In this document: one piece after another, positions 13,401-22,700 of the stretch
Layout of the letters: every line of letters starts with the position of its first letter
How positions within the stretch are numbered: the first letter of the stretch is position 1
The notes under the pieces: model-generated
What the model was told of the DNA's origin: nothing
Databases searched by the model: none
The model's input: the letters and a program-made list of their open reading frames with translations, nothing else
NCBI GenBank assembly: GCA_037349105.1
Contig: JAYJMM010000113.1
Location: forward strand, 62,001-126,000
Length of the DNA stretch: 64,000 bases
Direction: 5' to 3'
Source of the DNA: Limnomonas spitsbergensis
Lineage: Eukaryota > Chlorophyta > Chlorophyceae > Chlamydomonadales
Position numbers and translations under genes: made by a program

Positions 13401-14151
13401 ATGATGTTTCAAGTACATGTCGGGATGCATAACATAGTGCGGGGGAGGCACAGATGTTTTTAGATAATGAGATACGTCTTCACTGATGTCTCAAATAGGT
13501 GTCGGGATGCATGACAGGGTGCGTGGTTTCTTTTATCGGCCAGGGGCTGTTGACTGTTATAAAACGGGAACGTTGAGGCATAACAAAAACTTAGAGAGTG
13601 AGTGACATCTGAACACATGTCTTATAGACCTTCAGGTTCCTTGGGCTAATCCCCGACTCTCATAATGGCTGAATGTGCAATCTGGCTGTATCTAGTGCTT
13701 AAGCTCCTACATACTATTTAGGAGGTGTTTCATGCTTCGCAAACAATGACTCAGCGATACAAATATCTGACTCAGCAACACAAGTATCTGACTCAGCAAT
13801 ACAAATATGAAACCCGGCAATACAAGTATCTGACGCATGCGTTCATGCTGGTGAGATCCGCACAGCACCCCAGACCTCCCCCCTCCCTTCCCAGTCCCCA
13901 CGACATCAAACGATTTCAAACGACTTAAAACGATGTTGCAGGGCTGGACGGAGCGGCCCATCTTCGGCAAGGTCCGGTTCATGAACTATGCCGGCTGCAA
14001 GCGCAAGTTCAAGATCCAGGAGTACGTGGACCACGTCAATCGGAGTATCAGCAAGGAGAGGGCGGCCAGGGAGGCACCGCCAGGCACCAGGCCTGTGTCA
14101 CAGGCCGCGGCAGCAGCCAAGGCCCTCTTTAAGACTAAGGGCACAAAATGA
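1493..14151 (+). CDS. PHR2: Class II CPD photolyase (deoxyribodipyrimidine photolyase), 12 exons
   Basis: Exons: 1493-1813, 3166-3276, 3824-3928, 4612-4701, 5165-5325, 5961-6099, 7908-7993, 8319-8392, 9078-9177, 11200-11350, 13080-13175, 13942-14151. They total 1644 nt (547 aa) and close in frame through every phase. The enzyme uses light and FADH- to split cyclobutane pyrimidine dimers. Diagnostic class II blocks in order: YWMSRDQR (residues 73-80), [63 protein letters not shown] (exon 10), [10 protein letters not shown] with MWS (exon 11), and [10 protein letters not shown] (exon 12). The first 55 residues are Ala-rich with a PPKRK stretch and could be a targeting or nuclear-localisation segment. 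Coding sequence is only 13% of the 12.7 kb; the introns are swollen by duplicated copies of the exon edges (separate entries). The ATG at 1493 lies in a frame open upstream to 1223; I chose it because it starts the compositionally normal protein. Confidence 0.95.
2955..3012. repeat. Degenerate telomere-like CCCTAAA/CCTTGAA tract in photolyase intron 1
   Basis: Several near-copies of the heptamer family (ccttgaa, ccctaaa, ccctgaa, ccctaga) lie in a row. The plant/green-algal telomere unit is CCCTAAA, so this reads as a short interstitial telomere-like tract. Intron 1 (1814-3165) otherwise shows no coding signal. Confidence 0.6.
3064..3392 (+). repeat. Decayed copies of photolyase exon 2 edges
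   Basis: Bases 3064-3125 resemble 3138-3190, the acceptor and first about 25 bases of exon 2 (pyrimidine tract, gacagg, then a tail with ttctgggggac against ttcctgggggct). Bases about 3325-3390 resemble the middle of exon 2 (cactrgggcttmatrmtgagaggcctg, then ggaggtgcaggggg). Neither copy has an open frame. Exon 2 is thus flanked on both sides by fossil copies of itself. Confidence 0.7.
3911..4200 (+). repeat. Diverged tandem copies of the exon 3 donor junction (about 5 copies, 60-75 bp)
   Basis: The real junction is cagtggagaacgcag followed by gtgcgtgcatgcaagcc. Similar blocks recur near 3985, 4035, 4105 and 4175 (for example cagtggaggacgcag then gtgtgtgtgcgtg). They are separated by CCCTAAAA/ACCTAAA-type tracts. 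The copies are diverged and non-coding. The rest of intron 3 (to 4611) contains further aaccctgg-type telomere-like fragments and no gene. Confidence 0.75.
4693..5010 (+). repeat. 76-bp minisatellite, 5 copies, starting at the exon 4 donor
   Basis: Starts of the gggaggtg core fall at 4697, 4773, 4849, 4925 and 5001, a constant 76-bp spacing. The first core is the exon 4 / intron 4 boundary itself (cgggag then gtgtgtggaag), so every unit restates the donor. The short minus-strand open frames over the array are a by-product of repetition. Confidence 0.9.
5011..5085 (+). repeat. Decayed copy of the exon 5 acceptor and exon start
   Basis: Acag-gttggtgcgcgtacg followed by cgaccacgtatccaaaagcag matches the true exon 5 start at 5165 (cag-attggtgcgcgtaccctg, then cggccacgcatccacaagcag). 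The copy has substitutions and a lost frame. It lies immediately after the 76-bp array. Confidence 0.8.
5311..5500 (+). repeat. G-rich tandem copies of the exon 5 donor (4 copies)
   Basis: The boundary gaagtcctgcagag then gtaagg at 5312-5331 recurs near 5370, 5430 and 5475 (gaagtcctgcagaggtaagg or gaagtgctgcagaggtaagg), separated by runs of G. Four near-identical splice donors therefore stand in a row. The minus-strand proline-rich open frame here is not a gene. Confidence 0.9.
5560..6060 (+). repeat. About 140-bp tandem copies of the exon 6 acceptor and exon body
   Basis: Blocks starting tag-gtagcggcgtgcctgag near 5672 and 5817 precede the true exon 6 at 5961 (cag-gggtagcagcgtgcctgag). Homology runs through the exon body (cactggattctgccgggaggggctgcag) and into the upstream intron (cacctgtgttg...gctgagac). 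A partial fourth copy starts near 5585. Only the last copy has an open frame that matches photolyase. Confidence 0.88.
6780..7000 (+). repeat. Two-copy tandem repeat of about 130 bp in intron 6
   Basis: The blocks cactctattgcttaggaagg and cactctgttgctcagaaaatagg each lead into gggggctgctgggctgactgggactga-type sequence. Intron 6 (6100-7907) contains a run of three CCCTAAA heptamers at about 6213-6235 but no other coding signal; the short open frames across it look spurious. Confidence 0.6.
7741..7940 (+). repeat. Two copies (about 120-bp spacing) of the exon 7 acceptor and exon start
   Basis: Both copies read tcgagaaccctcctgcccc, cgcatgttcc, tggcag, then gggccaragtgagctgtcgccatacct. The upstream copy (about 7741-7825) contains a stop within the exon homology (cactgaggc against cactatggc). 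The downstream copy at 7908 is the functional exon. Between them sits an aatcctaaaccctgg telomere-like tract. Confidence 0.85.
8431..8755. mobile_element. MITE-like element with about 95-bp imperfect terminal inverted repeats, in photolyase intron 8
   Basis: The left end reads tatagcggttctgac and the right end is its exact reverse complement, gtcagaaccgctata. Inverted homology continues about 95 bp to a shared cataccaagtcgacataac block on each arm. The element is 325 bp and non-coding, with TA dinucleotides at both ends, as expected for Tc1/mariner-type target choice. Overlapping open frames on both strands arise from the palindromic arrangement. Confidence 0.85.
9161..10442 (+). repeat. 38-44-bp minisatellite, about 31 copies, built on the exon 9 donor junction
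   Basis: The first unit is the end of exon 9 (gagcacctttacaccaa, 17 nt) plus the start of intron 9 (gtgggtttagggtttagtagg). Early units repeat every 38 bp (9178, 9216, 9254 and on). Later units are longer because of an inserted aaggttaaggg. Each unit contains the donor and a TTTAGGG telomere-like heptamer. Reading through the first donor meets an in-frame TAG within four codons. Confidence 0.95.
10650..10805. repeat. Degenerate cagccctaaacatt / aaccctaaacacttcacact repeats
   Basis: Short direct repeats of tcagccctaaacattt, ttaagcactcagccctaa and aacacttcacact sit in intron 9 after the 38-bp array. All contain the CCCTAAA heptamer. The remainder of the intron to 11199 has no coding signal, except the usual pyrimidine-rich acceptor with a ccatgcccatgcc repeat. 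Confidence 0.6.
11329..12656 (+). repeat. 129-bp minisatellite (8 homogeneous copies plus decayed ones) built on the exon 10 donor
   Basis: The core ggggccagtggaggcaatagag then gtg is the last 22 nt of exon 10 plus the donor at 11351. It recurs at 11740, 11869, 11998 and so on to 12643, exactly 129 bp apart, with more diverged copies at 11418 and 11611. Because 129 is a multiple of three, all three minus frames stay open for 270-430 codons; these are repeat artefacts. Confidence 0.95.
12740..13079 (+). repeat. Decayed copies of the exon 11 acceptor and exon start
   Basis: Phrases like tgatcggcatcttcctgaaccc (about 12740), aggtcggtatcttcatgac (about 12938) and cagattggcgtctacctggagcc (about 12993) match the true boundary cag-attggcatctacctgaacg at 13080. 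The spacer between them (tcctgctt...ccatccgcgt) is also shared. Confidence 0.78.
13190..13530 (+). repeat. Decayed copies of the exon 11 3' part and donor, with a telomere-like run
   Basis: Directly after exon 11 come four CCCTAAA-type heptamers (about 13190-13213). Then a near-perfect copy of the exon end follows (ccagtggctatgtcggcatc, then catggccggggtgcatgacatg and gtgcgtgag, 13214-13272). Weaker copies of gtcgggatgcatgacagggtgcgtgg occur near 13430 and 13502. None is needed by the reading frame. Confidence 0.82.
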
Positions 14152-14450
14152 GAGCAGGGAGAGGGCCGCCTAGGAAGCGCCGCTGGGCACTAAGCCGGTG
14201 TCGCTGGCTACGGTTGCAATTGCCAAGGCCCTCTTTGAGACGGAAGGCACAAAATCAGTGTGTGTGGAGGGCGGCTTGGGAAGTGCTGCTGGACACTAAG
14301 CTGGTATCCTTGTCGCGGCAGCAGTCAAGGCCCTCTTTGAGACGAAAGGCACGGAATGAGAGCAGGGAGAGGGCCGCCTGGGAGAGGGCCGCCGGGCACC
14401 AAGCTCGTGGCCTTAGCCGTGGCTGCCAGATCACTTGTCAAGGTCAAAGG
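14100..14450 (+). repeat. Tandem copies of the photolyase last-exon tail in the 3' flank
   Basis: The end of the gene (gtcacaggccgcggcagcag, then aaggccctctttaagactaagggcacaaaatga and gagcagggagagggc) is followed by about three diverged copies, near 14220-14260, 14325-14370 and 14380-14440. They retain caaggccctctttgagacg-type cores and gggagagggccgcc. They lie after the stop and are presumably 3' UTR or intergenic. This extends the boundary-duplication pattern to the terminal exon. Confidence 0.8.
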
Positions 14451-14522
14451 CGCCAAGCATTAGTGGGAGTGCTCCAAATGAAAGCAGGGTATCACCTGCA
14501 TCAGCGCATCGCTCTTAGCATC

Positions 14523-15168
14523 AAGTGCCTGTACCGGTTTACTGGCACATGTCCCATGCATCAAATGTGATGCTCTGTTGGACTGTAAAACTTCACTTCA
14601 CATTAGCTCGATCCACTGGATATGGACGGCAGGCATGGGTGGGAGGGCTGCTGAGCGCTATGTGCATTTGCCTTCCATGGGGAATGTGAGATTTGACTGT
14701 GTGTGGATGTGAGAACTTGATGTGAGGGCAACCCGGGATGACACGCATCATGTTTGGGCGAGTATGTTTGCATGTTACAGTGCATCCCAGTCTCTCGCCA
14801 GATTCTGCTCCTCGAGTCCACGGTCCTGTCCTGTGGGGAATCTTTTATTTCGGATGCCTATTTTTTTGCCTTCGAGGCAGAAGAAAAGCTGGGCCAATAG
14901 GGCAAGGGCATCATGTCCTTGCCCCTACAGAGAACGTCATCAACTCCCCATTTTCCGACATATACGCCCTCTGAAGAATGCGGCTTATTTGCACAGCTTG
15001 GGTGAGTTCTAGGGTTGTCTAAAGCATACAGTACTGAATATTTGATAGCTGGAATGCTGACAGCGTTTAAGTATCACTCAATGACAAGACCTGTGAAGTT
15101 TTTACAGTCCAACAGAGCATCACACTTGATGCATGGGACATGTGCCCGTAAACCGGTACAGGCACTTG
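14523..15168. mobile_element. Non-autonomous element bounded by about 75-bp inverted repeats (DR-1 family)
   Basis: Bases 14523-14596 (from caagtgcctgtaccggttta to gttggactgtaaaacttcac) are the reverse complement of 15094-15168 (gtgaagtttttacagtccaac to taaaccggtacaggcacttg) with few mismatches, enclosing about 500 bp without a convincing gene. The same 45-60 bp core occurs singly near 18205-18255 and 35863-35930, and decayed near 34128-34190, so it is a dispersed family. It may be a foldback or MITE end, or a shared repeat that happens to lie in inverted orientation. Confidence 0.65.
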
Positions 15169-15312
15169 ATACACTAGGACAGAAAGCGAAAACCAGTGAC
15201 CCCCCTGGACAAGCAACCAGTACACAACCACGACAGTGGCGTGGGAATAGTGCAGAAGATAAGCCCCAGCCATAAAACATGACGTGGGTGCAAAAGAGTT
15301 CGATTGAGCACC

Positions 15313-17240
15313 GCCTAGAGAATTAGGGGGGAGACAGGAAATTTGGCAAAGTTTTGAGATGATTCTCTCTTTTCATCATACACTGAAAGATAAAAGAACC
15401 AAATTTCTTCCAGAACACATATGCAGAATCCGCTGCATTTAGTTTGCCCCACACTCCATTTGCGCACCGTTTCATGGCCTCATCCTCGTCCTCTAGGACA
15501 TTATGGAAAGTAAGGTTGAACTGAAAACGAAGGTCTGTATAGAACGAGCAGTAAAACATGTGAAGCTCATCCTCCCGACATTTAAGATTGCAACATCTAC
15601 AATTCCTCTCGCTACGAGGCACACAAGGTTTCTCAAAGCGCCCCGTCTCAACATTCAGCCAATGCGACCCCATCCGATACCGGGCTACAGCGAAAATGAT
15701 ATAAGGCTTACTCAAATTGTACCAGAAAGTCTCCTTCACATCACGCTTAATTTGGAACCACTTAGAGAATGTAAACAATTTGAGCCCCGAGCGTTCTGAG
15801 TCAGGAGTAGCACGGACTAACAGGGCCGTACGTGGCATGTCCCTGGAAATTTTGGAAAGCCACTGATCCCTAGCTGAATTCACAATGACCTCAATATCCA
15901 AAGAGGTATTGGCTGAAGCAGTCAATAAATCAATACCCAGAGTCATCAATATCGTAGACAGAAAACCAGCCCAACAAAGTGAAGTGCCAGCCTTCGCCAA
16001 ATCACAACTTTCCTGCATAGCCATTTTCACAAGGTCATCGTCAGACCTCAGATTAATTATATTCCAGAAACTCAGGGTCTGCTGAAAAAGACTTAAGATA
16101 AGGGGTTCACGGTGCAGTTCACTCATGAGAACATACTCGGCCACAGACTTGCGAAGACCCAGACACTGCCAAAGGAAACCCTTGTGAATTACCTCCAAAT
16201 CTCTAGAGAAACCAGTATCTGTCAAGCCGACTCCTTTCGCAAGGAGACCTGGTCCCCCAATTTCACACCCATAAAACAGAATAGGCTTCACCAAAGAGTA
16301 AAAAATAAAATATGACATTTAATGTGAACATTGTTTATGTCAAGCTCATGACATCTCAGGACCATGGCATACAAAGCTGCCATCTATTCCCTTGTTGACA
16401 CAACGTCTACCTGCTCCCTTCATACCTTCTGCCTCATCAAATAACGTACCCACGTAGATGAAAAAGGGCTTAATATCAAGAAAGCTTCCGTCATAAGACA
16501 GAGATGCCAAACGACGGCAATATTTCTGGTTAAAAACAACTGCTTCAGATTTTTTTTATTGACTGTCAAGGCATTGTGGCGACACAAAAATATGGAGAGC
16601 ATCAAGAAGTTTTTGCAGATCATCCGGCGATTCAGCGAATAGCACCAAATCATCAGCATAAAGTAAAACTCCGACCAAAGCATGTGAAAGACGGGCGCCA
16701 ATATCAGGGCACTCACTTGCGACAAACTTCTCGAAACGGTCGATAAACAGGCCAAACAATAAAGGGGACAGCGGGTCTCCTTGTTTAACACCCATAAAGG
16801 AGGAGAAATTATCTCCCAGTTTACCACCAACCCGTACACGGATTTTTACATCCTGATACATCTCCTTTAAATTTTCTAAAATCCGGCCGTGCACGCCCAT
16901 GCTCTGTAAACTCCGCCACAGTAAATCTCTGTCAATGCAGTCATATGCCTTCCTAAATTCAATGAAAGCAGCAAAAACCGTTTTTTTTCTCCGAATGGTA
17001 TTTTCAATAATGTGGTTAAGAATGAAAGCATTATCAGGTGTTCCCCGTCCATGCCGAAAACCTGCCTGGCCATCGGTTCTGAAACCCTGACTTTCTGCCC
17101 AAGAATCAAGACGCTACAATAACACGAGGGAATATTGGATAGGGCAGTTCCAACGGCAATACCCCTATAATCGTCTTTGATTGCAGGACTGCCCTTTGGC
17201 TTGGGTACCGGAACGAGTGCTCCGATGCCCCACTCCTTAG
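15313..17240 (-). mobile_element. 5'-truncated, frameshifted non-LTR retrotransposon (LINE) with reverse transcriptase
   Basis: Reading the minus strand from 17240 down gives pieces of one ORF2 in shifting frames. A GFRHGRGTPDNAF block and FRKAYDCIDRDLLW come first (about 16950-17080). Then FMGVKQGDPLSPLLFGLFIDRF and LLYADDLVLFAES, the catalytic YADD box, follow (16560-16900). A 331-residue C-terminal open frame (15323-16318) ends with a C-x2-C...ED-x2-H-x4-C cluster like the zinc-binding domain found after reverse transcriptase in many LINEs. Frame breaks near 16556 and 16320-16440 and the missing endonuclease show that it is dead and 5'-truncated. It lies between the photolyase and TLC genes. 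Confidence 0.9.
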
Positions 17241-18189
17241 GGTAGGGTTGTGTTGGTCAACTGCCCATGTGTTTTCTGTTGAACATGCCCCTCTTTTCCT
17301 GTCTTGCTTTCATTATAATTTTAGTGTGTAAAAGATGAGAGCCTCAACAGCTGTGATGTTTTTTTATATTTAAGCACTGCCTGGGGCAAAGCACGCCCTT
17401 CGTCATGACACCGGTACCCCTCATTCGCTAGCTCGGATTAAGGCACATGGTGTCTTGTGTGATGCATTATCCCCTGGTAGCATGTATGCCACTGTTCACA
17501 CAACACTTTTGGGGCACAGCATACGGGGCGTACATATCAGATTTCAGTGCGCTTTCATTCAACTGGTCGTCAAGGAGATGCATGGGACTCGTTATGGCAG
17601 ACTGATTCAGAGACGGGAGAAGTACGGCTTGACGAAAACAGCCAGTCCCTGGTAGAATAATACAAGGGACTAACGGTATCACGGAAAGAGTCGTGAGGTT
17701 CTGTACCCTACCTGCTTAAGACAAGTCCCAACTTAATATATGACGTGGTTGAACAGGCCGAAAGCAGCCTTGAAATGTACAATTTGAATTCATGAGGGAT
17801 GTGAAAGCATCAAGGCTCATAGCAAGTGGCCCAACTACACGCTGGACACCTCAGATCGATATCATAAAAGCTGTGGTTGATGGGGCACTAAAAAGCTTTG
17901 CCCACACTTGACCCAGTAATTCCATTTCATGGGCAGATACATCCAGGTACATCTCTGGGTACATCCCTTTCTACCAGGAACCGCGACTGACTATCTAAGA
18001 AATAGGCCTCTCCCAACAAAACCCACCACTGACGACCCCTCACACCGTGACACCTGAAAACCAATATTCTCAATAAACAAATCAATTAAAAGCAATACGT
18101 TCAGGCAGTTTTAATGCATCGGTATCCAGTACCTATCCTTCACCTCCAGGTCCTCACTTGTCCATCATCACTGGCTCTCTCCGATACAG
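17241..18189. other. Intergenic stretch without recognised content
   Basis: AT-richer than its neighbours, with only short open frames on both strands. I see no domain motif, tRNA or clear repeat. Confidence 0.5.
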
Positions 18190-18262
18190 GTAGGGTGCTG
18201 TGAAGTTTTGTGAAGTTTTAACAGTCCACCAGAGCATCACACTTGATGCATTTGGTGCTGAA
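18190..18262 (+). repeat. Solo DR-1 dispersed repeat copy
   Basis: Contains gtgaagttttaacagtccac then cagagcatcacacttgatgca, matching the inverted repeat ends at 14523-15168. A duplicated tgtgaagttttgtgaagttt precedes the core, as in the copy at 35859. Confidence 0.8.
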
Positions 18263-18329
18263 ATTGCCTTAAGACAGGTGTTCGCTTGCACACGTGCCCA
18301 CACAAGGAACGGGAGCGTCACAAGGTGCT

Positions 18330-19725
18330 CTGCCACCAGAGCAGAGCATAGCCGGCAGTAGGAAGAGCTTGACTTGTACCTATACCCTTGGCTTCCGTTT
18401 CTATGCCATCCACAAGTTTAGGACAGTGCATACCCGCTGGGCCTTGCTGAACGCTCGGCCGCAAGGGGCCGGTAGGGAATGAGCAACCTCAATTCCAGCT
18501 ACCATGCACATCCAGGACCATGGGGCAGCCATGCCACCCTCCTACACGAGGGGCGGGAACATGGACCCCATCATGAGGTATGCTTGCCCCTGGTTTCAGG
18601 ACGCCTTACAGCCACCTCGGCCACACATGCCCCTCGTTAGAAGGTACCCAGCTGACGACCCTGCCTCAAGCTTCCTTGCTATCCTCGGCTATGCCCATAG
18701 AGGCTGCATGCTTCATGCCGTCACCCACCAGGGGCCAGGCATGCCCCTCGTTGTACATACTTAGCTGACACCCCAGCCTCAAGCTTCCTTGCTATCGTCG
18801 GCTATGCCCACAGAGGCTTCAGGCTTCATGCCGCCACACACTATATGCCATGCGCCCATGCCCCATGCATGACCAGCAGTAGAAAGGGCGCATCGCCTGA
18901 TTAGCAGCAGGCCCAGGCTCACACATCGGTGACACCTGCGTGCATGCCTACAGAACCCGCTTTCATGCCACCATGCAGTTGCATGGCATGCACCCGAGTC
19001 CGCGCATGACCACCAGTGCAAAGTGCTCGCCTAGTTGGCTGACAGCTGAGGCTTGCGCACATTCTACGTCGGCATGCCATGCCGACATGAGCTGCGGTCT
19101 GCCGCAGCCCCATGCGATCATTCCACAACCAGGGTCAGTGGCTCAGGGCGTGACCTGCGAAGGATGTGCTTGCCGACAGCCGTGACGGCTCACACATACC
19201 CATACATCCCGCCAGCATGCCCGATGCGGCTCTGGGCCTTCTCACCACCACAAAGGTCTGTGCAGGACCAGCGGTAGACAGAGCTCGCCTACTTGGCGAC
19301 ATCTAGCGGCGGCAGGCAGCGGATTTCGCATCCATTGCATCCTGGCGGCGGCGGCGGTAGAAAGAGCTTCGGCGGCGGCGGCATCCATTGCATCCTGGAA
19401 TATACCTATGCGGCTGCTCCCGGCCTCCTCCTATGCCGCCAACCGGGGTGGAGTAGGTCCAGCAGTAGATACAGCTTGGCTGACTCCCCTGTCTCATGCT
19501 GTCTCATGCTGTCTCAAGTGTCTCATGCTTGTCTTGAGTCACGTCACTGAGTAAAGATGCCGCAACTCCCGGCCTCGTCCCTGCCGGGATCGGCCTTGGC
19601 ATGGTCACCATTGGTAGAAGGAGCTCGCCAAGGGTTTCTGGTTTGCTTGGCCGACAGCCGTGGCAGATCACACACACATCCTTCACGTCCGCCAAACGCT
19701 ACGGATGCATGCTCTTCCTCATATC
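18330..19725 (+). repeat. Strongly diverged tandem repeat (unit roughly 200 bp) downstream of the TLC gene
   Basis: A signature like gaccagcagtagaaagagct, then cgcctacttggctgaca and a catgcc-rich segment, recurs near 18350, 18650, 18765, 18870, 19010, 19265, 19460 and 19605. Divergence is high, and inserts include a GGC-rich run (about 19340-19380) and a ctcatgctgt run (about 19490-19530). The last copy abuts the TLC stop codon, so the array probably began as 3'-flank duplication of that gene. Confidence 0.6.
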
Positions 19726-19735
19726 TGCCCCCTGC

Positions 19736-22700
19736 TCAAACATCCTTCAGTTCGTTGGCCGTTGCTCCAAGCCTTCTCTTGGCTGCCATCTGCCTCAGCA
19801 TCGTGAGGGTCCACCAGAAGTTGAGCATGGTCAGGTACGCTTGCAAGATGGGCCCCAGCAGCAAGATGTTCCAATAAGTGCCAAACTCCTTGGAGTCCGC
19901 CACGTACAGCTTGATGTACTCAGGGACAAGATAGGGGTACCTGAAGGTAGAGGAGGGAAACCTTGAACGCTATGTAAACATGTACCTGAAAATATGCAAA
20001 CCCTTTCTGCAGGCTTGGAAGGTCAGTGCTCAAACGGGCGTGTAAGTAAGGAGAGTTAATTAGGGCTCGAACGTGCATGCGGGACATGTGTCCCAAGCGC
20101 CACATAGGTGATGTACAACACTGCAAGTCTGCAACAGTGCCTCCTCCTCCCGCTACACACACACTCACAAAACTAGCCTGAAGCCTACACAGGCGATGTA
20201 CACACTCTCACAGTGCCGCCTCCTCCGCCTTCTCACGGCACCCATGCACAAGACCTGCCTGACCCCCCTCTCCTGCACCCAGGTGGCACAAAACCTCCTC
20301 CTCCTCACAGCATGAGCCTGAAGCCAATCCAGGTGGTGTAGAAAAGGGCCGAACCCTAAACCCTCCCCCTCCTCACAGCATGAGTCTGAAGCCAATCCAG
20401 GTGGTGTAGAAAAGGGCCGAACCCTAAACCCTCCCCCTCCTCACAGCATGAGTCTGAAGCCAATCCAGGTGGTGTAGAAAAGGGCCGAACCCTAAACCCT
20501 CCCCCTCCTCACAGCATGAGCCTGAAGCCAATCCAGGTGGTGTAGAAAAGGGCCGAACCCTAAACCCTCCCCCTCCTCACAGCATGAGTCTGAAGCCAAT
20601 CCAGGTGGTGTAGAAAAGGGCCGAACCCTAAACCCTCCCCCTCCTCACAGCATGAGCCTGAAGCCAATCCAGGTGGTGTAGAAAAGGGCCGAACCCTAAA
20701 CCCTCCCCCTCCTCACAGCATGAGTCTGAAGCCAATCCAGGTGGTGTAGAAAAGGGCCGAACCCTAAACCCTCCCCCTCCTCACAGCATGAGCCTGAAGC
20801 CAATCCAGGTGGTGTAGAAAAGGGCCGAACCCTAAACCCTCCCCCTCCTCACAGCATGAGCCTGAAGCCAATCCAGGTGGTGTAGAAAAGGGCCGAACCC
20901 TAAACCCTCCCCCTCCTCACAGCATGAGTCTGAAGCCAATCCAGGTGGTGTAGAAAAGGGCCGAACCCTAAACCCTCCCCCTCCTCACAGCATGAGTCTG
21001 AAGCCAATCCAGGTGGTGTAGAAAAGGGCCGAACCCTAAACCCTCCCCCTCCTCACAGCATGAGTCTGAAGCCAATCCAGGTGGTGTAGAAAAGGGCCGA
21101 ACCCTAAACCCTCCCCCTCCTCACAGCATGAGCCTGAAGCCAATCCAGGTGGTGTAGAAAAGGGCCGAACCCTAAACCCTCCCCCTCCTCACAGCATGAG
21201 CCTGAAGCCAATCCAGGTGGTGTAGAAAAGGGCCGAACCCTAAACCCTCCCCCTCCTCACAGCATGAGTCTGAAGCCAATCCAGGTGGTGCAGAAAAGGG
21301 CCGAACCCTAAACCCTCCCCCTCCTCACAGCATGAGTCTGAAGCCAATCCAGGTGGTGTAGAAAAGGGCCGAACCCTAAACCCTCCCCCTCCTCACAGCA
21401 TGAGCCTGAAGCCAATCCAGGTGGTGTAGAAAAGGGCCGAACCCTAAACCCTCCCCCTCCTCACAGCATGAGTCTGAAGCCAATCCAGGTGGTGTAGAAA
21501 AGGGCCGAACCCTAAACCCTCCCCCTCCTCACAGCATGAGTCTGAAGCCAATCCAGGTGGTGTAGAAAAAGGCCGAACCCTAAACCCTCCCCCTCCTCAC
21601 AGCATGAGTCTGAAGCCAATCCAGGTGGTGTAGAAAAGGGCCGAACCCTAAACCCTCCCCCTCCTCACAGCATGAGCCTGAAGCCAATCCAGGTGGTGTA
21701 GAAAAGGGCCGAACCCTAAACCCTCCCCCTCCTCACAGCATGAGTCTGAAGCCAATCCAGGTGGTGTAGAAAAGGGCCGAACCCTAAACCCTCCCCCTCC
21801 TCACAGCATGAGCCTGAAGCCAATCCAGGTGGTGTAGAAAAGGGCCGAACCCTAAACCCTCCCCCTCCTCACAGCATGAGTCTGAAGCCAATCCAGGTGG
21901 TGTAGAAAAGGGCCGAACCCTAAACCCTCCCCCTCCTCACAGCATGAGTCTGAAGCCAATCCAGGTGGTGTAGAAAAGGGCCGAACCCTAAACCCTCCCC
22001 CTCCTCACAGCATGAGCCTGAAGCCAATCCAGGTGGTGTAGAAAAGGGCCGAACCCTAAACCCTCCCCCTCCTCACAGCATGAGTCTGAAGCCAATCCAG
22101 GTGGTGTAGAAAAGGGCCGAACCCTAAACCCTCCCCCTCCTCACAGCATGAGTCTGAAGCCAATCCAGGTGGTGTAGAAAAGGGCCGAACCCTAAACCCT
22201 CCCCCTCCTCACAGCATGAGTCTGAAGCCAATCCAGGTGGTGTAGAAAAGGGCCGAACCCTAAACCCTCCCCCTCCTCACAGCATGAGCCTGAAGCCAAT
22301 CCAGGTGGTGTAGAAAAGGGCCGAACCCTAAACCCTCCCCCTCCTCACAGCATGAGTCTGAAGCCAATCCAGGTGGTGTAGAAAAGGGCCGAACCCTAAA
22401 CCCTCCCCCTCCTCACAGCATGAGTCTGAAGCCAATCCAGGTGGTGCAGAAAAGGGCCGAACCCTAAACCCTCCCCCTCCTCACAGCATGAGTCTGAAGC
22501 CAATCCAGGTGGTGTAGAAAAGGGCCGAACCCTAAACCCTCCCCCTCCTCACAGCATGAGCCTGAAGCCAATCCAGGTGGTGTAGAAAAGGGCCGAACCC
22601 TAAACCCTCCCCCTCCTCACAGCATGAGCCTGAAGCCAATCCAGGTGGTGTAGAAAAGGGCCGAACCCTAAACCCTCCCCCTCCTCACAGCATGAGCCTG

